From Stomorhina lunata (lineage: Eukaryota; Arthropoda; Insecta; Diptera; Rhiniidae), in NCBI GenBank assembly GCA_933228675.1, contig OW121744.1, positions 59,160,928 through 59,224,927 on the forward strand: a stretch of 64,000 nucleotides of DNA, written 5' to 3'. Shown here in pieces: positions 1-11,062 of the stretch. Numbering within the stretch: position 1 is the first letter of the stretch; every line of letters starts with the position of its first letter. The notes under the pieces were generated by a model, which was given only the letters and a program-made list of their open reading frames with translations, made no database searches and had not been told where the DNA came from. The translations under genes and the position numbers were made by a program.

Positions 1-1260
1 AGAATATGGGAGGGAGGATAGATGGAGTAGTGTTTATACCTATTTTCCAACTGGCAGGGAAAACTTCTGCGGGGAGTGAATTCCACATACGAACTACATA
101 TATTGCTGAAGAACGAATTTAATGTAGCGTGTTTGTACGGTCTACCGTCCAATCGATCACAAAGGAATGAGCTCTAAAAGAATGATGTGTATTGCGCAAA
201 AAAAGTCCAAGCTTCGAGAACGAGTTCTCTGATTTCGTTAGAGCATATTCCAAAGTATAAACAATAGGACAGTGTGACACAACTCAAATTACGATGGTAC
301 TCCTGTAAATCAATAGAGTCCCTATGAGCACTTTCGCCATATCTTGCACACGGTCGAGAAGCTCCAAAATAGACTTTGAAGCTCCAGCCCATACATGAGG
401 TGGTGTAAATAGTAAGGAGATCAGATGAAGTTAAGAATCTCTTGCACCGTTTTAAAAAACTGAGGCACTTGAATGCTTCTTTCGGCACTTGAAAGATGTA
501 TTTTGTCGTACGGACATCACTTGCCCAGAACATCAAGAGCATCTGATTCCTCAATATGTACACCACCCATTAATACAGATAAAGAACGTTCCCACGGCAT
601 TCGGTTCTTCGTACCGGAACGACTCGGAATTCTTAGGATTCCGACCAAGGACTGTTACTTCTATGATATTACCGATAATATCGGAGTTACAACAACAACA
701 ACAGATGAAGAAACATTGTTTGCCGCGCATTTATGCGTAAGCATACAACATTCATTCGCATGACCCCATTCTGAAATTGTTTCTAAATATCGGTTTAATG
801 ATTAATTCATGTTTTGTCTCATAGCGCCAACCTCAAGAAGGCTTGGCCTATGATTAAATGAATATGAATGGCAAATACTATCATCTGCAAAAGAGTATAT
901 GGGATTGGAAATTTGATGTTGAAGGTCATTTATAAAGATAAGAAATAGACTTGGAGAAAGAACAGAGCTTGCGGTATCCCTGAATAAATCTTGAACTCGT
1001 TTGAAGAGAACCCATCTATAACAACTCGTATAGAGCGATCTCTGAGGAAGCTTGATATAAACCTTGAGAAGTTATTACTAACGTCAAAGGCAATAAGTTT
1101 TGAAGTTCTTCATGTCAAACTATATCAAATGCCTTGGAAATATTCTTCGCAAAATATGCCCATTTGTTAGCTCATTGATCTGCAAGTTCTGCTAGATAAA
1201 GCCTGCTTCTGAAGTTTTTATTAAAATTTAAATCAGGATTCATTTAAGTCCATAAGATCT
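1..1260 (-). pseudogene. Jockey-like non-LTR retrotransposon RT fragment
   Basis: This is the C-terminal half of a reverse transcriptase on the minus strand, broken by stops and frameshifts. Near 885-905 the complement reads NPIYSFADDS, the RT catalytic FADD box. Around 1000-1020 a degenerate IDGFSS..F.I.SG.PQ stretch matches the block before it. The minus ORF 174-566 carries CLSFLKRCKRFLTSSDLLTI followed by CSNEIREL, the 'thumb' and tail typical of fly jockey-clade elements. No endonuclease domain or poly-A tail is seen. Similar debris recurs at 33290-34085 and 35050-35620, suggesting one family. The clade assignment is by motif only. Confidence 0.7.
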
Positions 1261-1663
1261 ATACGCTGATACATCTATCAAGTTTGAAAATAATGCAACT
1301 GGCCATTGTTTAGTCTCGCGCTTACATATGTAATTAGGAACAAGTTCGTCAAGTTTGGATGTAATGATGTAGTATTTTAGTTGTTTTTTTTATTCATGAT
1401 CTCTTACGTCGGCTGAAAGATGAAGAGATCTTAAGAGGAAAACTTATTTATTTTTGTTTGGAACATATGATGCTATAGTTGTATAATTTGAAAACAAAAA
1501 ATTGCGAAAATAGCGTTACGTAAATATTCAATGAAAGCGATTTTATTGATTATTTCACTGAACAAATTATTGATAAATGATTCTGAATGAAGGCGAACTC
1601 CATTCAATTATGTTTAATAGAAAAAAAAATTATAAAATGGAATTAAGCTTGAAATATCGCTTG

Positions 1664-1872
1664 TTGGGTCATATTGACCCAAAGGGTACTAAATGTGTGT
1701 AAATCGTGTTTTGAAAAGTGGAGGGGGAAGGAAAAATTTTAATATTATTACTTTATTTTAAAAACATAATTTTCGTCCCTGTAATGGATAAATTAAAGTT
1801 TCACATTCATATCTAATTATTTAATGAGATAATTTTGCGTTTGAAAAACAAAATTGGGTCAAATTGACCCAA
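1664..1872. repeat. Pair of GGGTCA-palindrome repeats
   Basis: TTGGGTCATATTGACCCAA (1664-1682) and TTGGGTCAAATTGACCCAA (1854-1872) are near-identical palindromes 190 bp apart, in direct orientation. Each is followed by a similar RGRGT..WWAA..G tract; the second ends at a TTAA (about 1886). They could be ends of a piggyBac-type MITE, but no matching inverted end was found. The rest of 1261-2036 is AT-rich with no gene. Confidence 0.4.
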
Positions 1873-1914
1873 GGAGTGTATAAGGGTTAAACTATAAAGC
1901 TATTGTAAACGATT

Positions 1915-2000
1915 TTAGTTCAAAGATTTTACCAACTAGTGTATCAAATTTTTTTTCGAATTTGGCCACATTTTGAATTAACTGCACACTCGTAGATATT
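1915..2000 (+). repeat. R1 (Helentron-like) repeat fragment
   Basis: The stretch with TTTGAATTAACTGCACACTC matches the 3' part of the R1 repeat at 8170-8212 (TTTGAATTAGCTGCACTCTC). It is a short decayed piece without the terminal hairpin. Confidence 0.5.
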
Positions 2001-2036
2001 TATTTATATATTGACTTGTCTATGCATAATATCCTT

Positions 2037-2302
2037 AAGGCACAAGGCCAATACACGCGGCATGCGGCTGCGGGCGGTCGTAGTATTGCCAGTACATCAA
2101 ATGTGCGTTTGCTTGCAAAAATATTCATATAAAAATATATTTGAGTAGGATATAGTTAAATCTGGCAGCACTGAAAAAATCCGCCGCGCGAAAAAGTAGA
2201 ACAAAGTTCAACTCTTTTCCTTTGCCGCTTCAAATTTGACAAATCAAAAAATAACTGATTGCCGCCCGCAGCCGCTTGCCGCGTGCTTTGGCCTTCTACC
2301 TT
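2037..2302. mobile_element. GC-rich TIR MITE, 266 bp
   Basis: The ends are inverted repeats of about 40 bp. The left reads AAGGCACAAGGCCAA then a GC-rich run with GCGGC and GGCTGCGGGCGG (to about 2080). The right mirrors it (CCGCCCGCAGCCGC ... TTGGCCTTCTACCTT, 2262-2302). There is no ORF. The GC-rich arms stand out in AT-rich surroundings. The superfamily is not determined and no convincing target duplication is visible. Confidence 0.6.
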
Positions 2303-2379
2303 TACAGACAATTACATGGAAGGAAAATAACTTAAAGAATAATAAGTTTATACAGCAAATTAATACAATGAAAAAAACA

Positions 2380-3302
2380 TTAAATTTGATTTAAGAATAA
2401 AATGATTGAATTTTTAACAGTGTTTGGATTTTGTGAGTATTCAATAAATCTAAATAGGTGGTTTAACGAAATTAGCATTCTTCTAAAACGATCAGCGTCA
2501 GCGTTATTTGGCCTGAGAAACTTCACCGATAGGGATAACAAATAACAAGATGGACGCTGAGGAATGTTAAACTGCACATCGTTGATCTAGAATCCTGATG
2601 AAATAGATCCGTTTATGTCTTTTAGCATTGTTCTGCGACTTTTTAATGTGGGCAATTAAATGAGAGCCATGCGGGCAGTATAGGAAGGCATGTTAAGTGG
2701 GTTAAAGTATAAACCCCGGAGACAAAATAATAAAAATTGTTTTTGAACCGATTCGATTGCATTGGAGTATACATCATAGTAAGGATCTCATATTATTGAC
2801 CCATATTAAGGAATAGGTCACACCAGTGACGAATACAGCGTTTTTTTTCAATGTAGGAATCGTTAAACTCTTTCGCCCAACATTTTATGAAGCCAAGTGA
2901 TGTTCTTGCTTTATTTAGTATTAATGTGAAGATTAAAGTTTAATTTGGGATCGAATAATAAATACATCCGGATCAACAAAGTAATTCCAATTTATAATGA
3001 ACCAAAAAATAGTAAACGGAGCATTACTTTACACTTTTTTAAGTTAGTCTCCATTAAATTTACCAATCGCAAAATGAGTTTAAGTCTTTTTGAAGAAATT
3101 GATGTTCAATAATTTCGTTAAAGCTGAAGAAAATTTTTACATCGTCAGCATAAATTAAAATCTTTGATAACGATATAACTCCGGGCAAGTCATTAATAAA
3201 TAAAATAAACAACAGCTGCCCAAAGCGGCTACCCTGAGGTACTAGAGAAGTAACGTTTACAGATTTGGAAACTGAATTATTAAAATGCTTGGGTTCTGCC
3301 AA
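2380..3302 (-). pseudogene. Non-LTR retrotransposon RT fragment (jockey/I-like)
   Basis: The minus ORF 3060-3302 has VPQGSRFGQLLFILFINDLP and ILIYADDVKIF, the RT region with the YADD box. The minus ORF 2380-2577 matches the extreme C-terminus of the same protein class (FN.PQR... then a RM..SLNHLF.F.. tail). Between them the frame is broken by many stops, and about 400 bp appear deleted or shifted. No 5' ORF or poly-A tail is seen. It is an old dead insertion whose motifs differ from the 1-1260 copy, so probably a separate family. Confidence 0.65.
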
Positions 3303-3336
3303 CTAAATGTGGGATATATTTCAAAAATAAATATAA

Positions 3337-3392
3337 TTTGATGGTGGGCTTATAAGATTTGGCACAGCCGAATATAACACTCTTACTTGTTT
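3337..3392 (+). repeat. R1 3'-end fragment with terminal hairpin
   Basis: This short piece contains TTTGATGGTGGGCTTATAAG, a TTGGCACAGCCGAA hairpin and CTCTTACTTGTT, the same 3' terminus as the complete R1 end at 8215-8267. Confidence 0.6.
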
Positions 3393-3412
3393 ATCGTTCT
3401 TAGAGGAAAACT

Positions 3413-3600
3413 GGCGGCACGTGTTAGCTTACTACTCTAACGGGCTTTAACGTAGCTCCCCAAGCTATAACACGAGAAGGTCAGTGTCCACAGTTGAGAA
3501 GAAGATTTTCCAAGATAATTCTGGGCTTAGCAAGTTAAGATAAATCAGAACCGTTTCTTGGTATTTAACATCCCCTACATCATCCAAACTGCATTTTAGA
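3413..3600 (+). repeat. Interspersed repeat R3
   Basis: The sequence from CACGTGTTAGCTTACTACTC to ACATCCCCTACATC is repeated at 10881-11062 in the same orientation with about 80% identity by eye. It has no ORF and an unknown class. In both places it lies just downstream of a Helentron-like 3' end. The following stretch 3601-4250 is AT-rich and holds nothing I recognise. Confidence 0.5.
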
Positions 3601-6128
3601 TTCAAATTTTGGAAGACCTTTACGGGATCCGTTGACTAAGACTACGATATTGCTTTATAGCAAGAACTTTTAAACGGTGAGCTCGATTATGATGGTAGGT
3701 ATTCAGGAACTCCCAAAATTTTTTTTAAATCCCAAAAACAAAGTGTAAAAAATAGCTAATTTTTGAGAGGCTTTAGCGTGAAGACGATATAAACTTTTGG
3801 ACCATAGCTATGTTTAGTGTCACTTTTATTTTTCCTTATTAAGTTCTCTTTTCAAAAAATATACATATATATATGTTTCTTAACAAGTTTTTTAATATCT
3901 CAAAAATAATGTTATCACTTCTTTGACTAAAAAACGACAAAATATAGAATTTTTTTTTTTTTTTTAAATTTAAACTTACATACAATTTTTGATCGTCTAA
4001 GGCTTTTCCATCAATTCTTTTTTTGTTTGACTTATGCATAAAATAAATTTTAAAAAAAATTTAGATCCGCTATTAGCATAATTCTAGGCCTTATTGTCAA
4101 AAAGTTGATTTTTTTATTTCGTCAAATGTCAAATATCTCATAAACTATAGGAGATAAACCATATGCGCAAAGTTTTTTGTAGATCTTAGCTAGCAGATTT
4201 CTTACATTTAAAAATCATTTATATCAGATCAAAAATGTGACTTCTGGATCGTTTTTATACCCACCATCAAAAAGAATAGGGGGTTTATTGAGATTGTCAT
4301 TTCGTTTGTAATTTCCTTAATATTGGCTCAAAAATCAAAAACGATACATATTCTGAATCCATATGAAATTCTAAGACGATTGAGCGATGTCCGTCTGTCT
4401 GTCTGTCTGTTGAAATCACGATAACGCCTAAACGAAAGGAGCTAGCTCACTGAAATTTGGTAAAAACATTCTTCATCTTTGAGAAAATTTTGGTATTGAG
4501 ATTGGGCAAAATCGGTAAACATTTAACCATAGCTCCCGTATAACCTCGCCTACGCTAATCGCTTACTTGCTAATAAATGACAAACTATAATAGCTATGAT
4601 GATAAAATTTTTTATATATAAGTTTTGCGTAAGCCCTAGCATATAAAATTTCATCAAAATCGGTTGACATTTAGTCATAGCTCCCATACAAAAAACTTAC
4701 GGAAACAGTAAAAATTTCACCTAAAATACACTTAAATGACAATAAATCTAAAACTGTAACAGATATAACCACTAAATTTAGCACATTTAGTCAATGCCAA
4801 CCAGTATGCAAAATTTTGTTACAATCGGTCACCATTTGACCATAGCACTCATATAAAAAACTTACGGAAACACAAAAATACAAAAAGAAAAGGGGGTTTA
4901 TGTCCGTCTGTCCGTCAGATAAAAGCGCGATAGCGCCTTAACGAAAAGGGCTACAGCAACAAAATTTTACAAAAGGAAGTTTCATGTGAATGCCAGCCAG
5001 TATGCAAAATTTTGTTACAATCGGTTACTATTTGACCATAGCTCCTATATAAAAAACTTACGGAAACATAAAAAGATAAGACGGTTTATGTCCGTCTTTC
5101 CGTCAGAGAAAAGCGCGATAGTTCCTTAACTACAAGAGCTAGAGAGACAAAATTTAGCAAAAGTATTTCCGATATGTTATAGAAATTGTGAGCTGAAAAT
5201 GGGTAAAATCGGTTCACATTTAGTTAAAGCTCCCACATAACCCTGACCCGAGAATCACATTTATGCTAATAAATTGAATAAAATTGTAAAATCTATGACT
5301 ACTAAATTTAGAACAGAGAAGTTTTATGCAACTTTCAGTCAGTATGTCAAATTTAATAGGAATCGGTATATTTTTACCATAGCTTCATATAAAAATCGCT
5401 CCCGGTAACCACTAAAATGCCACAAACTCCAGTTAAAAGCTATTAAATTATAAACTACCCAGCAAAACTTCGGTAATGGCAAGTACTCTGATAACTGGTT
5501 ACCTTGTAGTGACCCTCCGAATAACTAATAAGTTATTACAGAAGTAATTATTTGTAATTAAAATTGTAATTTGGACTGAATAGCCCAGGTTCAAATCCCA
5601 CCAGAACTAACAATTTTTTTTAATTTTTTTTTTATTAAAAAAGTCTTTTTAAATGATTTTTGAATTTTAAGAACTTAAATATTACCTTCTGTAAAAAAAA
5701 TTTTGGAAAACTAACTCACTGTAATGAAAAAATACCATCATGAGTCAATTTTGATTATGTAGGGGATGTTGGATACCAAACACAGTTCTGATTGGTCTTC
5801 AAGCTTAGCCTATTAGCCTAAATTGGACAATATTCGCACAAGATGGAATTCTAAAACATACTCGGACTTTGACCTTAACAGGTTGTAACTATAGGCCATT
5901 TAAGTAAGTAAGTGTCAATGTTATATAAAAACGTAAACAAAAAGGAAGATTTAAATTGTTTAACTTTTAAAATAATTAAAAAAAACTTCTTTATTGTTTA
6001 TTTAATGAATTAAACATTTACAAAAAATCGTATAGAAATATTTTTCCAAAAAATTACAACAAAGCAAAAAAAGCAGGGAAAAACAAAGTTATTGTCATAT
6101 GATTTTGGATCTAAAAATAAAAATTGTA

Positions 6129-7371
6129 ATGGGTGTTTTTTTAGAGGTATAGAACTTCGAATTGAAATAAAACACAAGAAAATCGTTTTAATGTCCATCA
6201 ATTTGGCTTTATTGGAAGGATAATTTTATGCCATTAATGTTTAAATATGATTTCGGGCATGTGGCCGCCGCGGCTGGCTCGAATAAAGCCAATTCTACAG
6301 GTCCAATTTTCAACTACTTTTTCGAGCATATGGGGCCGTATGTTGGCAATAACGCCACGAATGTTGGCTTCCAAGTCCCCTAACGTTTCCGGTTTGTTGG
6401 CGTAGACGAGCGACTTCACATATCCCCAAAGAAAATAATCCAGTGGTGTCAAATCGCACGATCTTGGTGGCCAATTGACAGGTCCATTCCGCGAAATTAT
6501 GCGCTCATCGAATGTTTCCTTCAATAAATGAATTGTGACGTGCGCTGTGTGGCATGTAGCGCCGTCTTGTTGGAACCACAACTCATCCACATTCATGCCA
6601 TCCAATTGGGGAACAAAATAGTCGGTTATCATGGCTCTATACCGGTCTCCATTTATGGTAACTGACTCTCCAGCATTATTTCGGAAGAAGTATGGCCCAA
6701 TGACTCCACCAGCACATAGAGCACACCAAACAGTCAGTTTTTGTGGATGTAATGGCGTCTCAAGGGTCTCATGTGGATTCTCTTCACTCCAAATGCGGCA
6801 ATTTTGCTTGTTGACGTAGCCATTCAACCAAAAATGAGCCTCATCACTGAACAAAATTTTGCGATGAAAATCAGCATCGAGATCAATCTCATTTTCATTT
6901 TCATTTAATTCTTGCACAAGCTGGATCTTGTAAGGTCGCAAGCCAAGATCTTTGCGCAAAATCTTCCATAAAGTTGATGGACAAAGCTTCAATTGCTGTG
7001 CACGGTGGCGAATTGATTCATTCGGGTCCTCTTCAACACTTTGCTTTACAGCGGCAATTGTTTCTTCGGTGCGCACTGTTCGACGTCGCTGCGGATGCGT
7101 ATTATCACATAGAGTAAACGTAGTGCGAAATTGCTCTGATGGACGATTATGTCGACCATAAAATGGACGGAGCTTGCGGTAAACTTCGCGAACTGAACCA
7201 TTATTTTCGAAATAAATTTGCACGATTTGCAAGCGTTGTTCTTTTGTCAACCTGTTCGTGATGAAATGGCAAACCAAACTAAATATTAATCACTTGACAG
7301 CTGACAAAATGGCCGCCAGTTAAAAAAGTGATGCCAACTTAAAGTTCTATACCTCAATAAAAAACACCCGA
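6129..7371 (-). mobile_element. DD41D mariner (Visitor/rosa-like) copy 1
   Basis: It is bounded by TA on both sides (6127-6128, 7372-7373). The terminal inverted repeats read TCGGGTGTTTTTTATTGAGG at the transposase 5' end, and GGGTGTTTTTTTAGAGG as the inverted 3' end. Copies 2 and 3 share these ends. It is 1243 bp, a normal length for a complete mariner. Confidence 0.85.
6234..7277 (-). pseudogene. DD41D mariner transposase, start lost and internal deletion
   Basis: This is a Tc1/mariner cut-and-paste transposase. It has an N-terminal helix-turn-helix (LTKEQRLQIVQIYFENNGS), then the DDE domain: first Asp in ILFSDEAHFWLNGY, second in LWFQQDGATCHTA, third in CDLTPLDYFLWG. There are 41 residues between the second and third Asp, hence DD41D. 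All three catalytic Asp are present. The ATG used by copies 2 and 3 is ACG here, so the frame has no Met until far inside. Two deletions are visible: 9 residues after PSEQ (shared with copy 3), and about 16 residues before EIDLDADF, replaced by NENE. It is probably inactive, though the ends look mobilisable by a related transposase. Confidence 0.85.
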
Positions 7372-7402
7372 TATATATTAATTACAAGCTGCTAAGTTTT
7401 CA

Positions 7403-7475
7403 ACATATGAAGTAGCTCAGTGGAAGAGTCTCTGCCTAGCGGTCGGAGGGTCTGGGTTCGAGCCCCTATGGGGTC
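7403..7475 (+). other. tRNA-derived sequence (SINE head or tRNA pseudogene)
   Basis: It has an A-box-like TAGCTCAGTGG and a B-box GGGTTCGAGCCC. A D-stem (GCTC/GAGT) and anticodon-type stem (CTCTG/CGGAG) can form, but the loop between them is 9 nt, the T-stem is imperfect and no acceptor stem pairs. It is not a working tRNA; a T/A-rich tail follows. Confidence 0.5.
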
Positions 7476-8833
7476 ATAAAAAAAATTTTGTATTTCGTTT
7501 AAAAATATATTTTTTTTTTCATAAAACAACAACAAAAAAGTTTTTGTTGTTGTTTTCAAATTGCTTACCCAAGTCATTACTTTTCTGCAATTGTTAAGTA
7601 CTTGCCTCCAATGACATCCCCATATTAATGTAATGACTTAAACAGCGAATGAGTAAGTAGTTCGTGTTCAATAGTTTAACTTTTTAACTCATTATTTGGT
7701 AATGAAAAGTTTTACTGGGTATGTCAGCTATGGCCACCAAATTTTGCACAAATAAACTTTATATTAATACCAGTATATTAAAGTTTGTAACAATCGGTCA
7801 ACTTTTGGCTATAGTTTTTATATATATAACATCCCCTTTTTATATCTGCAATCAAAAAGATTTGGAGGTACATTCAGTATATTAAGATTGCATCTACGGA
7901 ATTAGATAGCTATCAATCAATGTTAGGTCCAGACTTTATATACGGTAGATACATTAGGAACTCCTAACAAAATATATGAACCTGCCGTGTTGCTATCAAC
8001 ATGGTTATGGCACAACGAAACAGCTTATTAATGTAAAACTATATTCGGTTATGGAACAGCATTTTGTCCAAGGTAAATACTTGGGAAACCACTTAGATAC
8101 TTTTAAATGTTGAACTATTGTAACTATACCACTGCAACCGAATTTATTCCAAATATATTACCAACAATACCACATTTGGTCAACATTTTGAATTAGCTGC
8201 ACTCTCGTTTAACTTGATGGTGGGTATACAAGATTCGGCACAGCCGAATATAACACTCTTACTTGTTAATTTTCGTGCCCTACTGAAAGGCATACAAGCT
8301 CCAAACTTAATCTCCAATACCCCTTCTCAATAGCCGTGTGAAATTTCATGATAATCGAGACTACCGTTTAAAAGTTCTTGAATTATTTTCTTAAATTTTT
8401 TCAACCCTCTATGTTTGATAGTTTGCAAACACAATTAAAAGAAAAGAAATTAGCGTTTTCAAAAAGCATTGAGATTTCAGTTTTTATAGATCAATAATCC
8501 ATTGATCTATAAAAATATTGAAGTATTATGCTAAAATATCCCTAGAATAGGTTTTTGTTAAAATTTTCGTCAACTTTTTGCACACACTGTAATTACTTAA
8601 TATAAGTGCATAAATAGTTTTAAAACAATTTAATAAAATTGAAGAAATTATTGACATGTTTTTAAATAAATTTTTTTTTGTTTGCTTTATTTGTAAAATA
8701 TATTCTAATTCAGATAAAAATTCAACGATGTTAAGAGACTTGCAACTAAGCGATTGTGAAATTAGTCTTCAAATGAGTTTCAAGTTAAAAAGTGGCCAAC
8801 ACAGTTTTGCTGTGAATAGAAAACACTAAAGAA

Positions 8834-8840
8834 TATAAAT
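8834..8840 (+). promoter_or_regulatory. Possible TATA box of gene A
   Basis: TATAAAT lies 43 bp before the ATG of gene A. If used, the 5' UTR would be only about 10-15 nt, so it is tentative. The stretch 8268-8833 is AT-rich with no other feature seen. Confidence 0.3.
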
Positions 8841-8876
8841 TTCCTTAACAATAATCCTTTAATATTAAATAGAAAA

Positions 8877-9651
8877 ATGTTTAACTCTAAAGAAATTTTA
8901 AATTTACAATTAATTTTATTGTGGTTTTCCATAATACATTTAATAAATTGTGCAGATCAAGAGGTTACAACAGTTAAACCCGGCCGTTATGTACCCGAAT
9001 TGTATGGAGCACATTTGGGTAAATACATTCCTGATGACAGCGGTAAATACTTTCATATACATCGTCCTTATGATGGCGGCTATGGTGATCGAGGTATTAA
9101 ATATGTGCACGATGCCAGTGGCAATCTGGTGCCACTTTCCACCAGATCCTTAAGTCCCAAGGATCACTTACGTTTTATGATTGATTTCAATTACGATAAC
9201 AGTGGCTGGGAAATTATTAATTTCGAATGGCTGCGTGATGGTGATGCAAATTATAACTATAAATATGTTAACGAAAATAAATTATTTACCGGAGATGAGG
9301 CCAAAGATACAAATGGCGAAGAGTCTAGTACTACGAATGGAAATGCTGAAGCAAATGATGGCGAGAGTGGAGTCCATATTGATGGAGAATCTAATGAGTC
9401 GAATGGCTATAATTATTCGTACAATGAAGATGGAGAAAATAAAAATGTAAGTGTTATCTCACCTTCATGAAATTAGGGGAACCATTTTTCATAAACAATT
9501 GCATAGTTTTAGGCGCATTTTAAATTATTTGCTTAAAAGTGTCGATATCTAAAATTTACCCGATTTTATATCTTTTCAGCAAAACAATCTACAACAAGCC
9601 ATTCGAGAAGTTATTTACTATATAGAAAACAAGGTTTTACCAACTTTATAA
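8877..9651 (+). CDS. Secreted cuticle-protein-like gene A, RR core missing
   Basis: Two exons, 8877-9446 and 9580-9651, are joined by a 133-bp intron (AAT/GTAAGTG donor, TTTTCAG acceptor, phase 0), giving 213 residues. Residues 1-26 are a signal peptide. Residues 36-90 carry spaced GRYVP, GKYIPD, GKYFH and IKYVHD motifs, as in the N-terminus of gene B. Residues 110-132 (GWEII.FEW...YNYKYVNENK) align with the start of the RR domain of gene B (GWNIIRLED...YHYLYETENG). The aromatic chitin-binding core that should follow is absent, replaced by an acidic Asn/Ser/Gly-rich tract (residues 138-190). The last exon (LQQAIREVIYYIE) resembles the short helix that ends RR-1 proteins. Probably a diverged 49A-cluster gene; chitin binding is doubtful. 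Confidence 0.75.
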
Positions 9652-9817
9652 AGGAGGATACAATTATATCTTTTCGTGGTACATACTTAATACATATCAA
9701 GATTTTATTAGTTTCTAAGAAGAATGTATTGTTTGATATATTTTTAAATGTCAATTATTTCTATATAACATGTATTGAAATCATTTAGCAATTTTTAGTA
9801 AGTAAATATAAATTTTC

Positions 9818-9823
9818 AATAAA
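9818..9823 (+). terminator. Poly-A signal of gene A
   Basis: AATAAA lies 167 bp after the stop, followed by a T/GT-rich stretch (ACATTTTGTGCC). It supports the two-exon model. No feature was recognised between 9824 and 10050. Confidence 0.6.
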
Positions 9824-10050
9824 CACATACACATTTTGTGCCTTTTTGTACATCAAATCCAGTTGTTTTTTACTTACTTAAATGGCCTATATTTACAACT
9901 TGTTAAGATCAAAGGTAGAGCCTATTTTAGAAATTCATGTGCTTCGATCTTGTGCGCATATTCTTCAATTGCGTAGGCTAAGCTTTCAAAGTTCTCCCTC
10001 TACTTAATCTTTCTGTCGAAGTTTCGGAATTTAGCTTTTTCAAAGTAGTT

Positions 10051-10826
10051 GTTTTTATACCCTTCATCACCATAGGTGGAAAGGGTTATTGGGTTTGTAC
10101 TGATGTTTGTAACGCATAGAAATATTGGTCTGAGACCTACCTTTTAGTATACCAATCGACTTAGAATCACTCTTTGAGTTGTTTTAACGATATCCGTCTG
10201 GCTGCCTGGCTGGCTGGCCGGTTATCCATGTAAGCTTGTTATCACTCTACAGGTCGTAACTTTAAAGATAATTTTATGAAATTTGGCACAGGTTCATATT
10301 ATGGTCCAAGGACTATTCTTTTTGGGCGAAATCGGATTACTATTTCGGGTCCTTTACAGCCACAAATTTAGTTGTATTTTTATAATATTCTGCACAAATA
10401 TTGCTTATCATAACCATAATCAGTGTTCCTAATTTTGTAGAAATCGGCCCATATTTGACCATACCTCCCATACAAGACACATTCTCAAAAGACGTTTATA
10501 TACACATAAAAGCACAAAAACGTTAATAACTCTAAAGATAAATGCATTTGATTACTTAAACTTTGCACAGATACATTTTTTGTAAATATAAACCAATAAT
10601 GAAAATTCGGTAACAATCGGTCCACAATTGACCCTAGCTCCCATATCAGGCCCTTAGCAGGAAATGCTATAAATCTCGAAATTTTTTTAAAAAATAGCAC
10701 ATAGTTTATGTATGTATGTCTCTAAGACTTAAGGAAAACTTGTTTAATTGTTGGTCCATATTTGACCTTAGTTGTGAAGGGTATCATATAGTCGGGCTTG
10801 ACCGACTATAGCTTTTCTTACTTGTT
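10051..10826 (+). mobile_element. R2-a: second Helentron/DINE-1-like family, full copy
   Basis: It starts GTTTTTATACCCTTCATCACC and ends GTGAAGGGTATCATA, then the hairpin TATAGTCGG/CCGACTATA (10787-10810), then CTTACTTGTT. The plan is the same as R1: subterminal inverted repeats, a 3' stem-loop and a short microsatellite core (CTGGCTGGCTGG near 10207). It has no coding capacity. R2-b is at 49800 and R2-c (inverted) at 58471. Confidence 0.6.
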
Positions 10827-10880
10827 TTTTTTAGGAGTGGGTTACTAGCCCGACGTCTTAACACATATTTTTTAAAGTTT

Positions 10881-11062
10881 TTATGGGAGATTTTGCCGCA
10901 CATGTTAGCTAACTGCATTAACGAGCGTTAACATAGTTACCGGATGATATCACGATGAGGTTAGTGTCCACAGTTAAGATGAAGGATAACCAAGATAAGT
11001 CTGGGCTTACAAAATTAAGACCAATCGAAACCGTTGCTTTATATCCAACATCCCCTACATCA
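10881..11062 (+). repeat. Interspersed repeat R3, second copy
   Basis: It matches 3413-3600 in order and orientation (GGTTAGTGTCCACAGTTAAG, TCTGGGCTTA, ACATCCCCTACATC). Class unknown. Confidence 0.5.

Larger units (their letters stand above)
5459..7718. mobile_element. TA-flanked TIR element inside R1-a, carrying DD41D copy 1
   Basis: The ends are CCCAGCAAAACTT (5459-5471) and AAGTTTTACTGGG (7706-7718), bordered by TA on both sides; uninterrupted R1 copies run through this point. The interior has no long ORF of its own, a tRNA-like B-box (GGTTCAAATCCC near 5590), a fuller tRNA-like stretch at 7403-7475, and the DD41D mariner at 6129-7371. The superfamily is unassigned; the TA duplication suggests a Tc1/mariner-type mechanism. 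Confidence 0.5.
4251..8267 (+). mobile_element. R1-a: Helentron/DINE-1-like element, split by insertion
   Basis: The element starts GTTTTTATACCCACCATCA and ends TGATGGTGGGTATA, then the hairpin ATTCGGCACAGCCGAAT (8233-8249), then CTTACTTGTT. It has subterminal inverted repeats (4256-4269 with 8215-8228), a 3' stem-loop outside the 3' one, and a (GTCT)n microsatellite near 4391. This is the layout described for DINE-1/Helentron-associated elements. It is non-coding. The interior repeats 'atagctcccatataaaaaactta' type blocks at 4660, 4850 and 5040. The 5459-7718 segment is a later insertion. The class is inference. Confidence 0.6.

Noticed and set aside
473..763. Two overlapping plus-strand ORFs (96 and 83 aa)
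   Set aside because: They are antisense shadows of the minus-strand RT fragment; the Q-run comes from a CAA/ACA microsatellite.
7403..7475. Functional tRNA gene
   Set aside because: No acceptor stem, a 9-nt anticodon-type loop and an imperfect T-stem.
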